A stretch of 64,000 nucleotides of DNA from Stenomitos rutilans HA7619-LM2 (GCA_019358945.1 JAHHIE010000017.1:44529-108528); one strand, 5' to 3'. Counted from the stretch's first letter, positions 52,964 through 62,307 are shown. Notes: a model not told the origin generated them from the sequence alone. Numbers and translations are program-made.

Positions 52964-53650
52964 ATGACTGAACTTAGAGAGCCGATTGGACGATCGCATC
53001 GCTATTGGTTAACGCTCATCGTTGGAATATGGCTACCCCTGCTCGTGTTTTCAGTTTTAGCTGTGACAGTAGGTTGGTATGGAGATGGTTTTTTGTGGGA
53101 AATCCCCATTCTGCAAGCAGTGCATGCAACGGTTCAGCCTGAGTTAGATGGCTTTGCGAGAACGCTAACGAAATTTGGTGTCTTTTGGGGTGTCTTTCCA
53201 GTCGCAATTGTCACTGGGTTGGTGTTGCTCTATCAACGGCGATGGCGATCGTTGCTTTACGTGGCAATCACTCTTTTCAGCAATATTGTGATCAATCGCA
53301 CTGCCAAGATCTTCTTCCATCGAGTGCGCCCCCATTTGTGGGAAGTACCCCTCCCTGAACCTGATTATTCCTTTCCCAGTGGTCACGCGATGTCAAGTAT
53401 GACGCTCGTCGTCGTGTTGGTGGCTCTGATGTGGAGCACTCGCTGGTGTGGATGGGTATTGGTCGGTGGCAGTGTGTTTGTGGTAGCGATCGCCTGGACG
53501 CGACTGTATTTAGGCGTTCACTACCCTAGCGATATCCTCGCTGGATGGATGCTCTCTCTGGCATGGGCAGTAGGTGCCAACCTTCTCATTCAACCGCAAC
53601 AACCATCGACTGACACTCCAGTTGAGAGCAACAGCCCAGAGTTTCCATAG
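52964..53650 (+). CDS. PAP2 family phosphatase
   Basis: A 228-residue membrane phosphatase. The three-part PAP2 active site is complete: K-x6-RP in KIFFHRVRPHLW, PSGH in SFPSGHAMSS and SR-x5-H in TRLYLGVHYPSD (Thr replaces Ser of the first motif residue). Five to six hydrophobic helices surround it. Family members dephosphorylate lipid phosphates such as undecaprenyl diphosphate or phosphatidate. Its ATG falls at the edge of the dispersed repeats, so promoter signals there might derive from them. Confidence 0.88.
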   Translation: MTELREPIGRSHRYWLTLIVGIWLPLLVFSVLAVTVGWYGDGFLWEIPILQAVHATVQPELDGFARTLTKFGVFWGVFPVAIVTGLVLLYQRRWRSLLYVAITLFSNIVINRTAKIFFHRVRPHLWEVPLPEPDYSFPSGHAMSSMTLVVVLVALMWSTRWCGWVLVGGSVFVVAIAWTRLYLGVHYPSDILAGWMLSLAWAVGANLLIQPQQPSTDTPVESNSPEFP

Positions 53651-53666
53651 CCTTACCAATTGCGCT

Positions 53667-54101
53667 CTACTCTAGCAGAACGGCTCCTGTCGCTTCCATT
53701 GGAATGGTGAAAACGTAGTAGACGACTCCTGCGCCTAAAAGCAGAATGGCAAGGCTAGACAAAATTACCCAGCGATCAGGGGTTTCATAGGTATCTTCTT
53801 CAATGTGGTCGCGGATGGCGAAGTAGTGTTGGGTTGAGAGCAGCACCGTCAAAAGACCCACGATCGCAAACGCAAGCCCCAAGCGCCAACCGTTACCGGG
53901 GGGTTGCGGTGCCAGTGGCGGGCGCAAGAGGCGGATACGCACAATGAGGACGCCGAATCCCATTAGCGCGATCGCACTCCGTACCCAGGACAAGTAGGTG
54001 CGTTCATTTGCCAGGTGGTCACGGATGCGATTAGGATTGCGCTTTGCGGGAACCTCAGAGGCTTCAGCATTGTCTGTTTTGGGCTTAAAGAGCGAGAACA
54101 T
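53667..54101 (-). CDS. YidH/DUF202 membrane protein
   Basis: A 144-residue protein with the DUF202 signature NRIRDHLANERTYLSWVRSAIALMGFGVLIVR. Three hydrophobic helices follow. The family (YidH in E. coli) has unknown function. The N-terminus has a short polar segment (FKPKTDNAEASEVPAKRNP). It converges on the PAP2 gene with 16 bases between stops. Its promoter region contains a miniature element at 54133-54225. Confidence 0.85.
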   Translation of the reverse strand: MFSLFKPKTDNAEASEVPAKRNPNRIRDHLANERTYLSWVRSAIALMGFGVLIVRIRLLRPPLAPQPPGNGWRLGLAFAIVGLLTVLLSTQHYFAIRDHIEEDTYETPDRWVILSSLAILLLGAGVVYYVFTIPMEATGAVLLE

Positions 54102-54419
54102 GACCCTTTATCTTGCAGGTAATTTATTGTAATATAGCGATCCTATTTGGATTGTGAGAAAGGATTCCAGTGGAATCCTTTCTCACAAAGCCTCTCAATC
54201 TCACAAATGATTTAGGACTGCTATAGTACACATAGTGATGGAAAATAATGCCCCTCCTTGTGTGAAAGAAGAGGCATTACTTGTTGGAGATCGACTAAGC
54301 TCATCGGACACAGATAACCTTTAAAGCTCGTCGATCGCCCTGAGAGTTCCGGTGCAGGACTTGTTAGACCGCGTGATCGAACATTTTCCTTGACTCATGT
54401 TCGCCAGAGAGGATTGCCC
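54102..54419. other. 318-base spacer with a miniature element
   Basis: Occupied in its left part by the element at 54133-54225. The rest shows only a direct word 'gatcg' cluster and no gene. It contains the DUF202 promoter and the LysR gene 3' end. Confidence 0.5.
54133..54225. mobile_element. 93-bp miniature inverted-repeat element with perfect core palindrome
   Basis: Outer ends TATAGCGATCCTA (from 54133) and TAGGACTGCTATA (to 54225) match at 11 of 13 positions when inverted. Inside is a perfect 18-base inverted repeat (54152-54169 with 54171-54188) around a single base. The TTGTGAGA word occurs in both the core and the right arm. Ends with TA suit an IS630-type target. It sits 32 bases upstream of the DUF202 ATG. 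Confidence 0.8.
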
Positions 54420-55319
54420 TTAGCCTGACACGTAGGGATCGAGCTTAAACTCAGCAGCCAAAAAGTCAATAAAGCAATGGACTTTTGCCGATCGAAAGCG
54501 ACCTCTTGGATGAATGGCATAGATTGGCAGCAATGTAGGTTGATAGTCTTTTAGCACGACCCTAAGCTTTCCCTGATCAAGCATATCAACGAATAACCAG
54601 ATCGGTGTTACGGCAATTCCCAAATCAGATAAAACAGCTTCACGAATTGCTGCTGAATTACTCGCTCGAAAATTGCCGTTTACGACAACTTTTATCACCT
54701 TTTGTTCTTTCTGAAAGTGCCACTCGTTGCCGGTTGCCAGTTGTGTGTAAATAATGCAATTGTGATGCAATAAATCATCAGGCGTTTGAGGTTCACCTGC
54801 CCGCTCAAAGTAAGAGACAGAAGCGATCGTGACACGCCTTGTCACACCGATTTGCTGTGAAATTAGTGACGTATCTTGAATGTTGCCAATTCTGATGGAT
54901 AAGTCAACGCCTTCTTCAACCAGATTGATAAAGTGATCTGCCATGATCAGATCGATCTTGATAGCTGGATAGCGATCGAGAAATTGCTTCAAACGCGGCA
55001 CGATTTGAAATTGCCCAAACGAAATGGGACAACTCACCCGTAACAGACCTGAAGGTTTCTGTTGCCGCCCGACACTCGATTCTGCTTCTGCCACCACTTC
55101 TAAAACTCGCTGGCAGTGTTGATAAAATTGCGCCCCTTCATCAGTCAAGTTGAGCCTGCGGGTCGATCGTAGCAGCAGTTGCACTCCCAAATGCTCCTCT
55201 AATGCTGCGATTTGTTTGCTGATAGTTGGCTGGGTCGTATCTAGTTCTCTCGCCACAGCCGAGAAACTGCCCGCTTCTACCACCCGCGCAAATGTCTTCA
55301 TGCATTCAATCCGATCCAT
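54420..55319 (-). CDS. LysR family transcriptional regulator
   Basis: A 299-residue regulator with an N-terminal winged helix (FARVVEAGSFSAVARELDTTQPTISKQIAALEEHLGVQLLLRSTRRLNLT) and a C-terminal effector-binding domain. It is divergent from the peroxiredoxin gene with 108 bases between starts, the classic LysR arrangement, so it probably controls that gene. The subgroup resembles the DsdC/AaeR-like 'one-component' set with PSDLGIAVTPIWLF-type effector region; the ligand is unknown. Confidence 0.92.
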   Translation of the reverse strand: MDRIECMKTFARVVEAGSFSAVARELDTTQPTISKQIAALEEHLGVQLLLRSTRRLNLTDEGAQFYQHCQRVLEVVAEAESSVGRQQKPSGLLRVSCPISFGQFQIVPRLKQFLDRYPAIKIDLIMADHFINLVEEGVDLSIRIGNIQDTSLISQQIGVTRRVTIASVSYFERAGEPQTPDDLLHHNCIIYTQLATGNEWHFQKEQKVIKVVVNGNFRASNSAAIREAVLSDLGIAVTPIWLFVDMLDQGKLRVVLKDYQPTLLPIYAIHPRGRFRSAKVHCFIDFLAAEFKLDPYVSG

Positions 55320-55328
55320 CAGTTAACC

Positions 55329-55343
55329 ATTCCGTTTTGGAAT
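55329..55343. promoter_or_regulatory. Candidate LysR-type site
   Basis: ATTCC-N5-GGAAT forms an inverted repeat containing T-N11-A, between the LysR and peroxiredoxin starts. This is the expected shape of a LysR binding site, but it has not been tested. Confidence 0.45.
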
Positions 55344-55427
55344 AAATCATATTCTATTTTGCCGTCTTCTCAAATTATTGGTAATCAATCATCCTGGAAT
55401 CAGGTACACAACTCAACGGTGAATCTG

Positions 55428-56087
55428 ATGAACTTAGAAGCAGCACTAAACGTCTTTCGGGCTGAGTTTTTAGAGAAGTTTCCGGCTAAAAAAGCGGCAA
55501 TCATGCAGCAAGCTACCGATACACTGGTGCGAGGATTCAAAGACAAACCCCTACTGCAAGTCGGCGATCTGGCTCCTGATTTCACGCTCGCCAACGCGAT
55601 CGGTACCCCAGTTCGACTGAGCGATCGCCTGTCGCAAGCCCCTGTAATTTTGACGTTCTATCGCGGCGGCTGGTGTCCCTACTGCAATCTAGAACTACGG
55701 GCTTATCAGCAAGTTCTACCGCAAATTCAGGCAGCAGGTGCTACATTGATTGCCGTTTCGCCGCAAACGTCGGATGCCTCACTTAGCACAGTCGAGAAGA
55801 ATAACTTATCGTTTGAGGTATTAAGTGATATCGGTTCAACCGTTGCCGATGCCTATGGTATTGCGTTTGAGCTACCCAATGAGTTGAAAGCACTATACAC
55901 CGAACTAGGGCATCCACTACCCGGCTACAACGGTACGAATGACTGGAAACTACCCGTTCCAGCCACGTTTGTGATTGACCCGCAGCGGCGAATTCTGCTA
56001 GCTCACATCGACGTAGATTACCGCAACCGACTGGAACCCACAGAAGCAATTCGCGCGATCGCGCAAACTACAACGGCGCGAGTCTAG
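55428..56087 (+). CDS. Peroxiredoxin-like protein (AhpC/TSA fold)
   Basis: A 219-residue thioredoxin-fold protein. GDLAPDFTLANAIGTPVRLSD is followed by YRGGWCPYCNLELRAYQQ, with Cys-Pro-Tyr-Cys in the place of the catalytic peroxidatic Cys. The two Cys suggest either a peroxiredoxin with resolving Cys or a disulfide reductase. YNGTNDWKLPVPATFVID follows as usual. A longer TTG start exists at 55359, but ATG 55428 begins the normal helix. It is divergent from a LysR gene and probably under its control, perhaps for oxidative stress. Confidence 0.85.
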   Translation: MNLEAALNVFRAEFLEKFPAKKAAIMQQATDTLVRGFKDKPLLQVGDLAPDFTLANAIGTPVRLSDRLSQAPVILTFYRGGWCPYCNLELRAYQQVLPQIQAAGATLIAVSPQTSDASLSTVEKNNLSFEVLSDIGSTVADAYGIAFELPNELKALYTELGHPLPGYNGTNDWKLPVPATFVIDPQRRILLAHIDVDYRNRLEPTEAIRAIAQTTTARV

Positions 56088-56126
56088 ACCAGATTGGCAA
56101 ATGGTTTGAATGGTCGCTGTGACAGC

Positions 56127-56858
56127 CTAAATTTTCTGGGCAACAATGCACATAATTCCATTGATCATTTCATGCCGAACCACTTCAAGACCTGCTTTCT
56201 GTAACTGGACACAAACCCAGTTGCTATCGATGCGTAGCTTTGGATAAGAGCTAACTTTCAATTCCCATTGATCTCCATCTTTTCGATGAAGCAGGTCATA
56301 AACCTCTACAACATCTTCATGGTAATCAAGAAAACAGGTGAGAATTGTAGATTCATCGCTCCTAACAGGGATAAATCGTTTCGCTCCACGTGGCTTTGTG
56401 GAAACGTAGTCGCGGAAAGTCAAAACGAATTTTCCATGTATCGCCAGCGCATTTCCAACGCTTGTGAGTAGAGACTGGACTGAACTCAAGGATTCTAGAT
56501 GTGTCAATGTGTCGCCCATGCAAACAATCACCTGTGCTTGCTCCTCAGCATAGTTGAGGAAATTGAGAATGTTGTCGTGAATTATGCGAATGGAAAGATG
56601 ATTTGCTCGATTGTTCAACTCAGACAGCAGTGCCTCGCAAAAATCGACAGCAACAACTGAGAATCCTAACTCTGCCAGTGGAATGGATTGAGATCCTGAC
56701 CCCGCACCTAAATCGATTGCTAAGCCTCGCGGCATTGAATCGATTCCAAGCTGATGAAAAAGATCGTGGTTGCGTTGGATCGCCGCTTCTGGAGCACCCG
56801 CCATCCAACTGTACACTGCGGCAAGGTGCTGGTCATAGTGATCTTTTGCTGTGTTCAT
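56127..56858 (-). CDS. Class I SAM-dependent methyltransferase
   Basis: A 243-residue methyltransferase. Motif I is LAIDLGAGSGSQSIPL, motif II acidic end is VVAVDFCEALL and MGDTLTHLES lies at motif IV. It has an N-terminal helix (TAKDHYDQHLAAVYSWMAG) typical of small-molecule methyltransferases. The substrate is unknown. It is convergent with the peroxiredoxin gene and divergent from the enoyl-CoA hydratase operon with 49 bases between starts. Confidence 0.85.
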   Translation of the reverse strand: MNTAKDHYDQHLAAVYSWMAGAPEAAIQRNHDLFHQLGIDSMPRGLAIDLGAGSGSQSIPLAELGFSVVAVDFCEALLSELNNRANHLSIRIIHDNILNFLNYAEEQAQVIVCMGDTLTHLESLSSVQSLLTSVGNALAIHGKFVLTFRDYVSTKPRGAKRFIPVRSDESTILTCFLDYHEDVVEVYDLLHRKDGDQWELKVSSYPKLRIDSNWVCVQLQKAGLEVVRHEMINGIMCIVAQKI

Positions 56859-56907
56859 TTCTTAGCCTCAATCATTGTTTCGCTTAACTTATTTTGGAGA
56901 ATTCAAC

Positions 56908-57666
56908 ATGACAACTCAACCGGATTATTTCACCAAGTACGAAAACTTGCACTTCTACCGCGATGAAAACGGCATTCTTGAAGTCAGGATGCATACCAAT
57001 GGCGGACCACTCGTCTTCACTGGAAAAACTCACAGAGAGTTTCCTGATGCCTTCTATGACATTAGCCGCGATCGTGATAATCGAGTTGTCATCTTGACAG
57101 GCACAGACGATGCTTGGATGGCACAAATTGATTTCAACAGTTTAGGCGATGTCACCAACCCGCGTGAGTGGGACAAAACATTCTGGGAAGGCAAAAAAGT
57201 ACTGCAAAATCTCCTCGACATTGAAGTGCCAGTCATTTCTGCCGTCAATGGTCCCGCCCTTTTGCACTCCGAATATATCCTCACGACTGACATTGTGCTT
57301 GCCTCTGAAAATGCCACATTTCAAGATATGCCTCATCTGAATGCAGGGATTGTACCGGGTGATGGTGTGCATATTTTGTGGCCACTCGTTTTAGGTCCGT
57401 CTCGTGGTCGCTACTTCCTACTGACTCAGGAAACACTCACAGCTCAACAGGCGCATGAACTAGGAGTTATAAATGAGATATTGTCTGCTGATAAACTCAT
57501 GGAACGAGCGTGGGAACTGGCTAGACAGCTTGCCAAGCAACCAACACTTAATTTGCGCTACACTCGCGTTGCCCTGACCCAACGTCTAAAACGCCTGGTG
57601 AGTGAAGGCATCGGTTATGGGTTAGCGCTAGAGGGAATCACTGCAACAGATCTGCGAAATGGTTGA
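56908..57666 (+). CDS. Enoyl-CoA hydratase/isomerase-like crotonase protein
   Basis: A 252-residue crotonase-fold protein. The oxyanion-hole motifs are partly recognisable in VISAVNGPALLHSEYILTTDIVLASENATFQDMPHLNAGIVPGDG. The usual first catalytic Glu region carries HSEYIL instead of the typical GGG/GxG-L, so activity may be altered. Family members act on acyl-CoA or related esters; 6-oxocamphor-hydrolase-like members cleave C-C bonds. ATG 56908 has GGAG upstream. It leads an operon with a GNAT gene and an SDR gene. Confidence 0.75.
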   Translation: MTTQPDYFTKYENLHFYRDENGILEVRMHTNGGPLVFTGKTHREFPDAFYDISRDRDNRVVILTGTDDAWMAQIDFNSLGDVTNPREWDKTFWEGKKVLQNLLDIEVPVISAVNGPALLHSEYILTTDIVLASENATFQDMPHLNAGIVPGDGVHILWPLVLGPSRGRYFLLTQETLTAQQAHELGVINEILSADKLMERAWELARQLAKQPTLNLRYTRVALTQRLKRLVSEGIGYGLALEGITATDLRNG

Positions 57667-57706
57667 ATAAACCAAGAAAAATGATCATTCAGCAAGGATG
57701 AATACG

Positions 57707-58183
57707 ATGGTTGATTACCGAATGGCAACGATCGCTGACCTGACGCTTCTTTTAGAGTTTGTCAAAGAGTTTCATGAAGGTGAGCAGTTGCCATTCGATG
57801 CTCAGGCAGATCGTAAAGCGCTGGAAGATCTTTTACTCAACGAATCTCTGGGTCAGGCTTGGCTGATTCAGCAAGGTCATGAGGCAATTGGATACATTCT
57901 TTTGACGCTAGGTTACAGCATCGAATATCGCGGAAAAGATGCATTTGTTGATGAATTTTACCTCCGTCCTGCTTACCGCAGGCAGGGCATTGGCACGATG
58001 ACGTTGGCGTTTGCCGAAGAAGTGTGCCGTGCTTTGGGGGTGCAAGCGCTGCATTTGGAGGCAGATTTTGAGAACGTCGATGCTCAAAAGCTTTATCACA
58101 AAGTAGGCTATCAGCGTCACGATCGCTTCCTCATGACGAAATGGTTGGCGGAGACGGTGCCTGATAGCAGTGTTGATGCATAG
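57707..58183 (+). CDS. GNAT family N-acetyltransferase
   Basis: A 158-residue acetyltransferase. YRMATIADLTLLLEFVKEFHEGEQLPFD is the N-terminal strand/helix, and DEFYLRPAYRRQGIGTMTLAF is the acetyl-CoA loop with the R-x-x-G-x-G pattern. ALHLEADFENVDAQKLYHKVGYQRHDRFLM follows. ATG 57707 has AAGGATG about 10 bases before, better spaced than the upstream ATG at 57698. The substrate is unknown. It follows the crotonase gene by about 40 bases and precedes the SDR gene by 30. Confidence 0.82.
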   Translation: MVDYRMATIADLTLLLEFVKEFHEGEQLPFDAQADRKALEDLLLNESLGQAWLIQQGHEAIGYILLTLGYSIEYRGKDAFVDEFYLRPAYRRQGIGTMTLAFAEEVCRALGVQALHLEADFENVDAQKLYHKVGYQRHDRFLMTKWLAETVPDSSVDA

Positions 58184-58213
58184 ATTATTGATCAAGTTGG
58201 TAAGGATGGTTCG

Positions 58214-59005
58214 ATGAATTTTACAGTTCTAGAAAGCATACGAGAACGGTGGACATTAACTGGCAAGAAAGCGCTGATTACTGGCGCTACTAAGGGAATT
58301 GGGCTGGCGATCGCGCAAGAATTTCTAGCCTTAGGTGCAGAAGTGATGATTGTGGCGCGCCATGCCGAAGCCGTGCAACAGCAGCTTGAAGCGTGGCAGC
58401 AGTCAAGCTTACCCGTTCATGGGATTGCTGCCGATGTCGTAGAAGTGGCTGGGCGACAGGACATTCTCGATCAGGTGGTTCAGAAAATGGGTGGGTTAGA
58501 CCTGCTGATTAATAACGTGGGGACAAACATCCGGAAGCCAACCTTAGACTATACACCAGCGGAATATGAGTCAATTTTTCAGACTAATCTGACTTCAGTG
58601 TTTGAACTATGTCGTCTGACATATCCATTGCTCAAAACAAGCGATAACAGCAGCATTGTCAACATCGGTTCTGTGGCTGGTTTAGTCGCCATTCGGACAG
58701 GTGCGCCTTACGGTATGACTAAAGCCGCACTGGTGCAATTGACGCGGAATCTGGCAGTGGAATGGGCTGGCGATCGCATTCGAGTGAATACCATTGCTCC
58801 CTGGTTCATTCGCACTCCACTGACAGAACCTTTATTAGAGAATTCAGAGACGTTAGCTGCCATCATCGCGCAAACTCCCATAAAACGAGTGGGAGAACCT
58901 CAAGAGATCGCAGGCTTAGCCGCATTTCTCTGTACACCCGCCGCATCCTACATTACGGGACAATGTATCGCTGTAGATGGAGGTTTTTCAGCATTTGGCT
59001 TTTGA
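58214..59005 (+). CDS. SDR oxidoreductase (tropinone reductase-like)
   Basis: A 263-residue classical [25 protein letters not shown] for cofactor, [12 protein letters not shown] (N-N-V-G instead of NNAG), catalytic Ser in VNIGSVAGL, Tyr-x-x-x-Lys in YGMTKAAL, and [11 protein letters not shown] are seen. The GTNIRKP and 'Thr-Pro-Ala-Glu-Tyr' features match the tropinone reductase-like group found in bacteria and plants. NADPH is likely from ARHAE after beta-2. It is the last gene of the crotonase/GNAT operon; the pathway is unknown. A 76-base convergent gap follows. Confidence 0.9.
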   Translation: MNFTVLESIRERWTLTGKKALITGATKGIGLAIAQEFLALGAEVMIVARHAEAVQQQLEAWQQSSLPVHGIAADVVEVAGRQDILDQVVQKMGGLDLLINNVGTNIRKPTLDYTPAEYESIFQTNLTSVFELCRLTYPLLKTSDNSSIVNIGSVAGLVAIRTGAPYGMTKAALVQLTRNLAVEWAGDRIRVNTIAPWFIRTPLTEPLLENSETLAAIIAQTPIKRVGEPQEIAGLAAFLCTPAASYITGQCIAVDGGFSAFGF

Positions 59006-59081
59006 GCATCTCCTGCAAAACCAACACACTTGACTTTAGCTATAACCTTTCAAACGTGCCTTCACTCATGGGTTAGCTGTA

Positions 59082-59714
59082 TCAATCTGCTGGTGAGTTG
59101 GGTGCCTGTGCTTCAATCTCTGCTGAAGTCAGGGTTGGAATTGACCAGTTGCCTTCCCCTGCCTTAAACGACTGGGCGACAGGTGCATTCAGTCCAACCA
59201 CGCCTGTACTCGGATTGGACGTGAGAATAAGTTGAGTTCCATCAACCACGCGAAGGGCGAGAGGTTCTGCTAGCTCCTGCCCCTGCGTATCGAACGGAGA
59301 AGAGGCAAGCTTTGCTCCACCTGGCAGATAAGCGCCTTTGCAATCATAATCATCATCTGTCACCTGTCCATCACCCAGATAGTAAAGTGTGGGCGGCTGG
59401 GTGGCTTTTTTGGGCGATACGTAAACAGCGATCGTTTTGCCTGTTTGATTGGCACACTGCGATCGTCCCTCAGCCGTTTCCAACACATACTTCTGAAACT
59501 GCAAGGTTGCCATTTTTTCCTGCAAGTCTGCGGCAGTCAAATTTGCTTCTTCAGGATTATCTTTGACCTTCAACAACGCGTCGATCGCCTGTGTCACCGT
59601 CGTATAGTCAGGACTGGTCATAAATTTACCGCGATCGGCTTTGGCGGGTTGGGCGATCGCCAGATTCACCAAAACCATCAGCGCAATGAGCATTACTTTC
59701 AAGTGTTTCATCAT
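59082..59714 (-). CDS. Exported protein of unknown function
   Basis: A 210-residue protein with a Sec signal (VMLIALMVLVNLAIAQPAKA). The mature part has a helical segment (TTVTQAIDALLKVKDNPEEANLTAADLQEKMATLQFQKYVLE) and a beta-rich C-terminal half with CANQTGKTIAVYVSPKK and DDDYDCKGAYLPGG, whose two Cys could form a disulfide. I do not recognise the family. It stands alone between a convergent SDR gene and a 343-base spacer. Confidence 0.6.
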   Translation of the reverse strand: MMKHLKVMLIALMVLVNLAIAQPAKADRGKFMTSPDYTTVTQAIDALLKVKDNPEEANLTAADLQEKMATLQFQKYVLETAEGRSQCANQTGKTIAVYVSPKKATQPPTLYYLGDGQVTDDDYDCKGAYLPGGAKLASSPFDTQGQELAEPLALRVVDGTQLILTSNPSTGVVGLNAPVAQSFKAGEGNWSIPTLTSAEIEAQAPNSPAD

Positions 59715-60057
59715 TGTTGTTCTCTTTAAACGTTGAGTGGATAGTCTTTAGATGGAACTTGAGAGAAAACCACATACCCTGCTAAATGCTTTTTAGCAGC
59801 AATTACAGCCGTTTTCATTTGCGTTCACCAAGCCCGATACCCTGCCCTCATACCCGTCTTGACAAGACTGTAGCTTACCAGATAAAAACGCTGTGATGAA
59901 AAGCCACAGGTGAATGTAGGAAGGGCCTAGAGCCGTAAAGTGATTGACAGCGAACACCGTTGAAGGCGGTCAGGACAGAATTCATCATTATAGGTGAAGC
60001 TTTCAAGCAGCATAAAGGCTCTAAAGCATCAAACTAAGGCACTATTAGACCCAGGCG
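59715..60057. other. 343-base spacer, no gene seen
   Basis: Contains small hairpins, for example 'tgctaaatgctttttagca' near 59780-59800. No reading frame or known RNA is apparent. It presumably holds the promoter of the 59714 gene. Confidence 0.4.
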
Positions 60058-60786
60058 TTATAACATCTCTTCACGCTCTGGTGTGGTCACAGCCATGCGG
60101 CTCTCATTTCTCAGCAGCATCAGCAAAATGAGTCCACTAATGGCAAGCGTGAGTGTCGCCAAACCCCGGTTTTCTAACGTGTGGCTATCAACCAAAATCA
60201 AAATGCCCAAACCAATGAGGACAAACGGCACCAATTGGTTTCCATAGCGAGTCAGCGTTTCAGCAGCCACTGGCAGACGCGTGAGCTGAAAAGCACTGTA
60301 GCACCAAACGCCCACTAGCGAGAAAAACACACCAAGAATGGCAGCCAGACTTTCCCATGTGCAATTTGCGAACAGCGGTACATAAATGCCAACGTTGTCA
60401 CCTCCATTGGCAAAGGTAATGGCTGCGACACTATACGATTGCGGCGATAGGACACTGGCAAACCAGGGCTGTTCTGATGGTTGCATAGCCTCTGTGCTTT
60501 CCATCTGCTCCTCTACCTGGCTCAGCATCCGACTCATGCCGATGGCGATCGGAACAAGGCCCAATAACCCGATCCACGGACGTGGAAAAAGCATACTGCC
60601 AAAGAAACCAGGAAGACTTGTCAGCACCAGTGCGCCGAAGCCAAGATATTGACCTGCCACAATATGGCGACGACGAAAAACAGCGTTGACCTGTGAGAAA
60701 AACAGCAGCAAAATCACAATGTCATCTAGATTTGTGGCTGTAAAAGCGGTAAACCCAGTTGTAATGGCAGTCCATAATCCATTCAT
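60058..60786 (-). CDS. CadD-like cadmium/cation transporter
   Basis: A 242-residue membrane protein of the CadD family. Two symmetric motifs are visible: TNLDDIVILLLFFSQ near the N-terminus and FANGGDNVGIYVPLFA in the middle. Both carry acidic residues in helices, the usual metal pathway. Six hydrophobic helices can be drawn. Members give cadmium resistance or export other cations; here the substrate is inferred. It is followed upstream by the APC permease gene on the same strand (57 bases apart). Confidence 0.85.
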   Translation of the reverse strand: MNGLWTAITTGFTAFTATNLDDIVILLLFFSQVNAVFRRRHIVAGQYLGFGALVLTSLPGFFGSMLFPRPWIGLLGLVPIAIGMSRMLSQVEEQMESTEAMQPSEQPWFASVLSPQSYSVAAITFANGGDNVGIYVPLFANCTWESLAAILGVFFSLVGVWCYSAFQLTRLPVAAETLTRYGNQLVPFVLIGLGILILVDSHTLENRGLATLTLAISGLILLMLLRNESRMAVTTPEREEML

Positions 60787-60843
60787 TCCGTGCCTCCTCT
60801 ATTGAAGTTTTGAGTGGTTGGTGGTGAGTCTGTAATGGCTCAT

Positions 60844-62307
60844 TTAAGGCACTGTTGGCTCATCAAAGTGGGCATGAATCGTATCAATGCCCCGCTTCAT
60901 GGATTGAATGACATGGGGCGATCGCAGTCGTTGCACAAGAAACCAACCACACGTAACGGTAATGTAGAGCAAGAACAGGTAAGGGAAGAGATTGTAGGGC
61001 GCTTCTGGCACCGGAAACATCTCACTGCCCGGAATACCCACACTCCCCAGCACCGGAATCATCATGAACCCGATCGAAAGCATGGAAATGATCAAGTCTC
61101 GTGGACGTAGCTGATGCAAACGGTGTAGATAGATGGGAGCCGCGATCGCGATCAACACATAGACCGTTAAAAAGCCATAGCTGCACATCGCACCCAAATA
61201 GCCCATGCTCTCAAACAGTTTGATGCCACACATAGACATGATCGCAGGCACCAGAAACATCACTAATGTACACAGCGACACGGCAATGTGGGGCGTTCGA
61301 TTTGCAGCATGTGCGGCTCCCAACCTGGAATGGAACAAACCATGCCGTGCCATTAAGAAGAAAATGCGGGCGGCTGGGTTGATGGTACCAATGACACAAC
61401 CAAAGAAACTTGCCAGCGCACCGATCGCCACCCATTGCCCCAAAAAGCCGATACCATAATGTTCTGATAAAAAGCTCAACGGCTCTTCTGAAGTCGCGAT
61501 CGCCACACCCGTTCCCTGAAAGCCCATCACCTCAATAAAGGTCGTGAACGTGAAGAATAGCCCTGCCAACACAACACTTCCCATCACCGCTCTGGGAATG
61601 GTTTTCAATGGCTTTTTAGCCTCATCACCCAGCGAAGTCGCGCTTTCAAAGCCGGAGAACGCAAACATTACTAACACCATCCCTGTGGCAATATGACCCG
61701 GTGTGACACCTTGCAACGTTAGCTGCGATAGATCCAGCGCAAACCCTTTGTGTGCCCAGATAATCAAACACAGCAGCGTAATTAAACCCAGCGATAAGCC
61801 TTCAATCCATAGCATGGCAATCGCAGAAAGTTGAATGTCTCGATACGCTGTGTACCAGGCAATACCAGCACCGATCGCCAGCAACGTGATACTTGAGGGA
61901 TGAATGCCTAAATGCCCAATGAATACAGCACTAAAGTTTGCAAAGCCGCATAGAACCGACATACCTGTAAACAGATAAGCCAATACCAAACTCCAACCAC
62001 AGATCACACCTGCCGTTGGCCCCAGACCTTTAACAATATAAGAGTAAAGAGAACCTGGAGACGCAGAGCGACTGGCAAATTGATTAATGTTGATGCTAAC
62101 AAACACCAGACCTATCAAACCAATCAAAAAGCTCAACCACGCACCGTTTCCAGCCAGCGCCACAATTAAACCGAGATTAGAGGCAGGAATGGTCGTTGGA
62201 GCAATCACCGCAAATGATTGAGCCAGCACTTCTCCAAACGAGAGACAGTCAGATTTCAAACCGTGAGTACTTCGCTCTGTTTGATGCAATTGAATTTCAC
62301 TAGTCAT
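60844..62307 (-). CDS. APC family amino acid permease
   Basis: About 487 residues with twelve hydrophobic helices. The first-helix signature is FGEVLAQSFAVIAPTTIPASNLGLIVA, and GFESATSLGDEAKKPLKTIPRAV in helix 6-7 is the conserved APC motif. Near the end there is a region (PVPEAPYNLFPYLFLLYITVTCGWFLVQRLRSP) typical of the family's last helices. Substrate is an amino acid or amine. A longer frame opens at 62358, but ATG 62307 begins before the polar N-terminus. It precedes the CadD-like gene, so they may share a transcript. Confidence 0.85.
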   Translation of the reverse strand: MTSEIQLHQTERSTHGLKSDCLSFGEVLAQSFAVIAPTTIPASNLGLIVALAGNGAWLSFLIGLIGLVFVSININQFASRSASPGSLYSYIVKGLGPTAGVICGWSLVLAYLFTGMSVLCGFANFSAVFIGHLGIHPSSITLLAIGAGIAWYTAYRDIQLSAIAMLWIEGLSLGLITLLCLIIWAHKGFALDLSQLTLQGVTPGHIATGMVLVMFAFSGFESATSLGDEAKKPLKTIPRAVMGSVVLAGLFFTFTTFIEVMGFQGTGVAIATSEEPLSFLSEHYGIGFLGQWVAIGALASFFGCVIGTINPAARIFFLMARHGLFHSRLGAAHAANRTPHIAVSLCTLVMFLVPAIMSMCGIKLFESMGYLGAMCSYGFLTVYVLIAIAAPIYLHRLHQLRPRDLIISMLSIGFMMIPVLGSVGIPGSEMFPVPEAPYNLFPYLFLLYITVTCGWFLVQRLRSPHVIQSMKRGIDTIHAHFDEPTVP

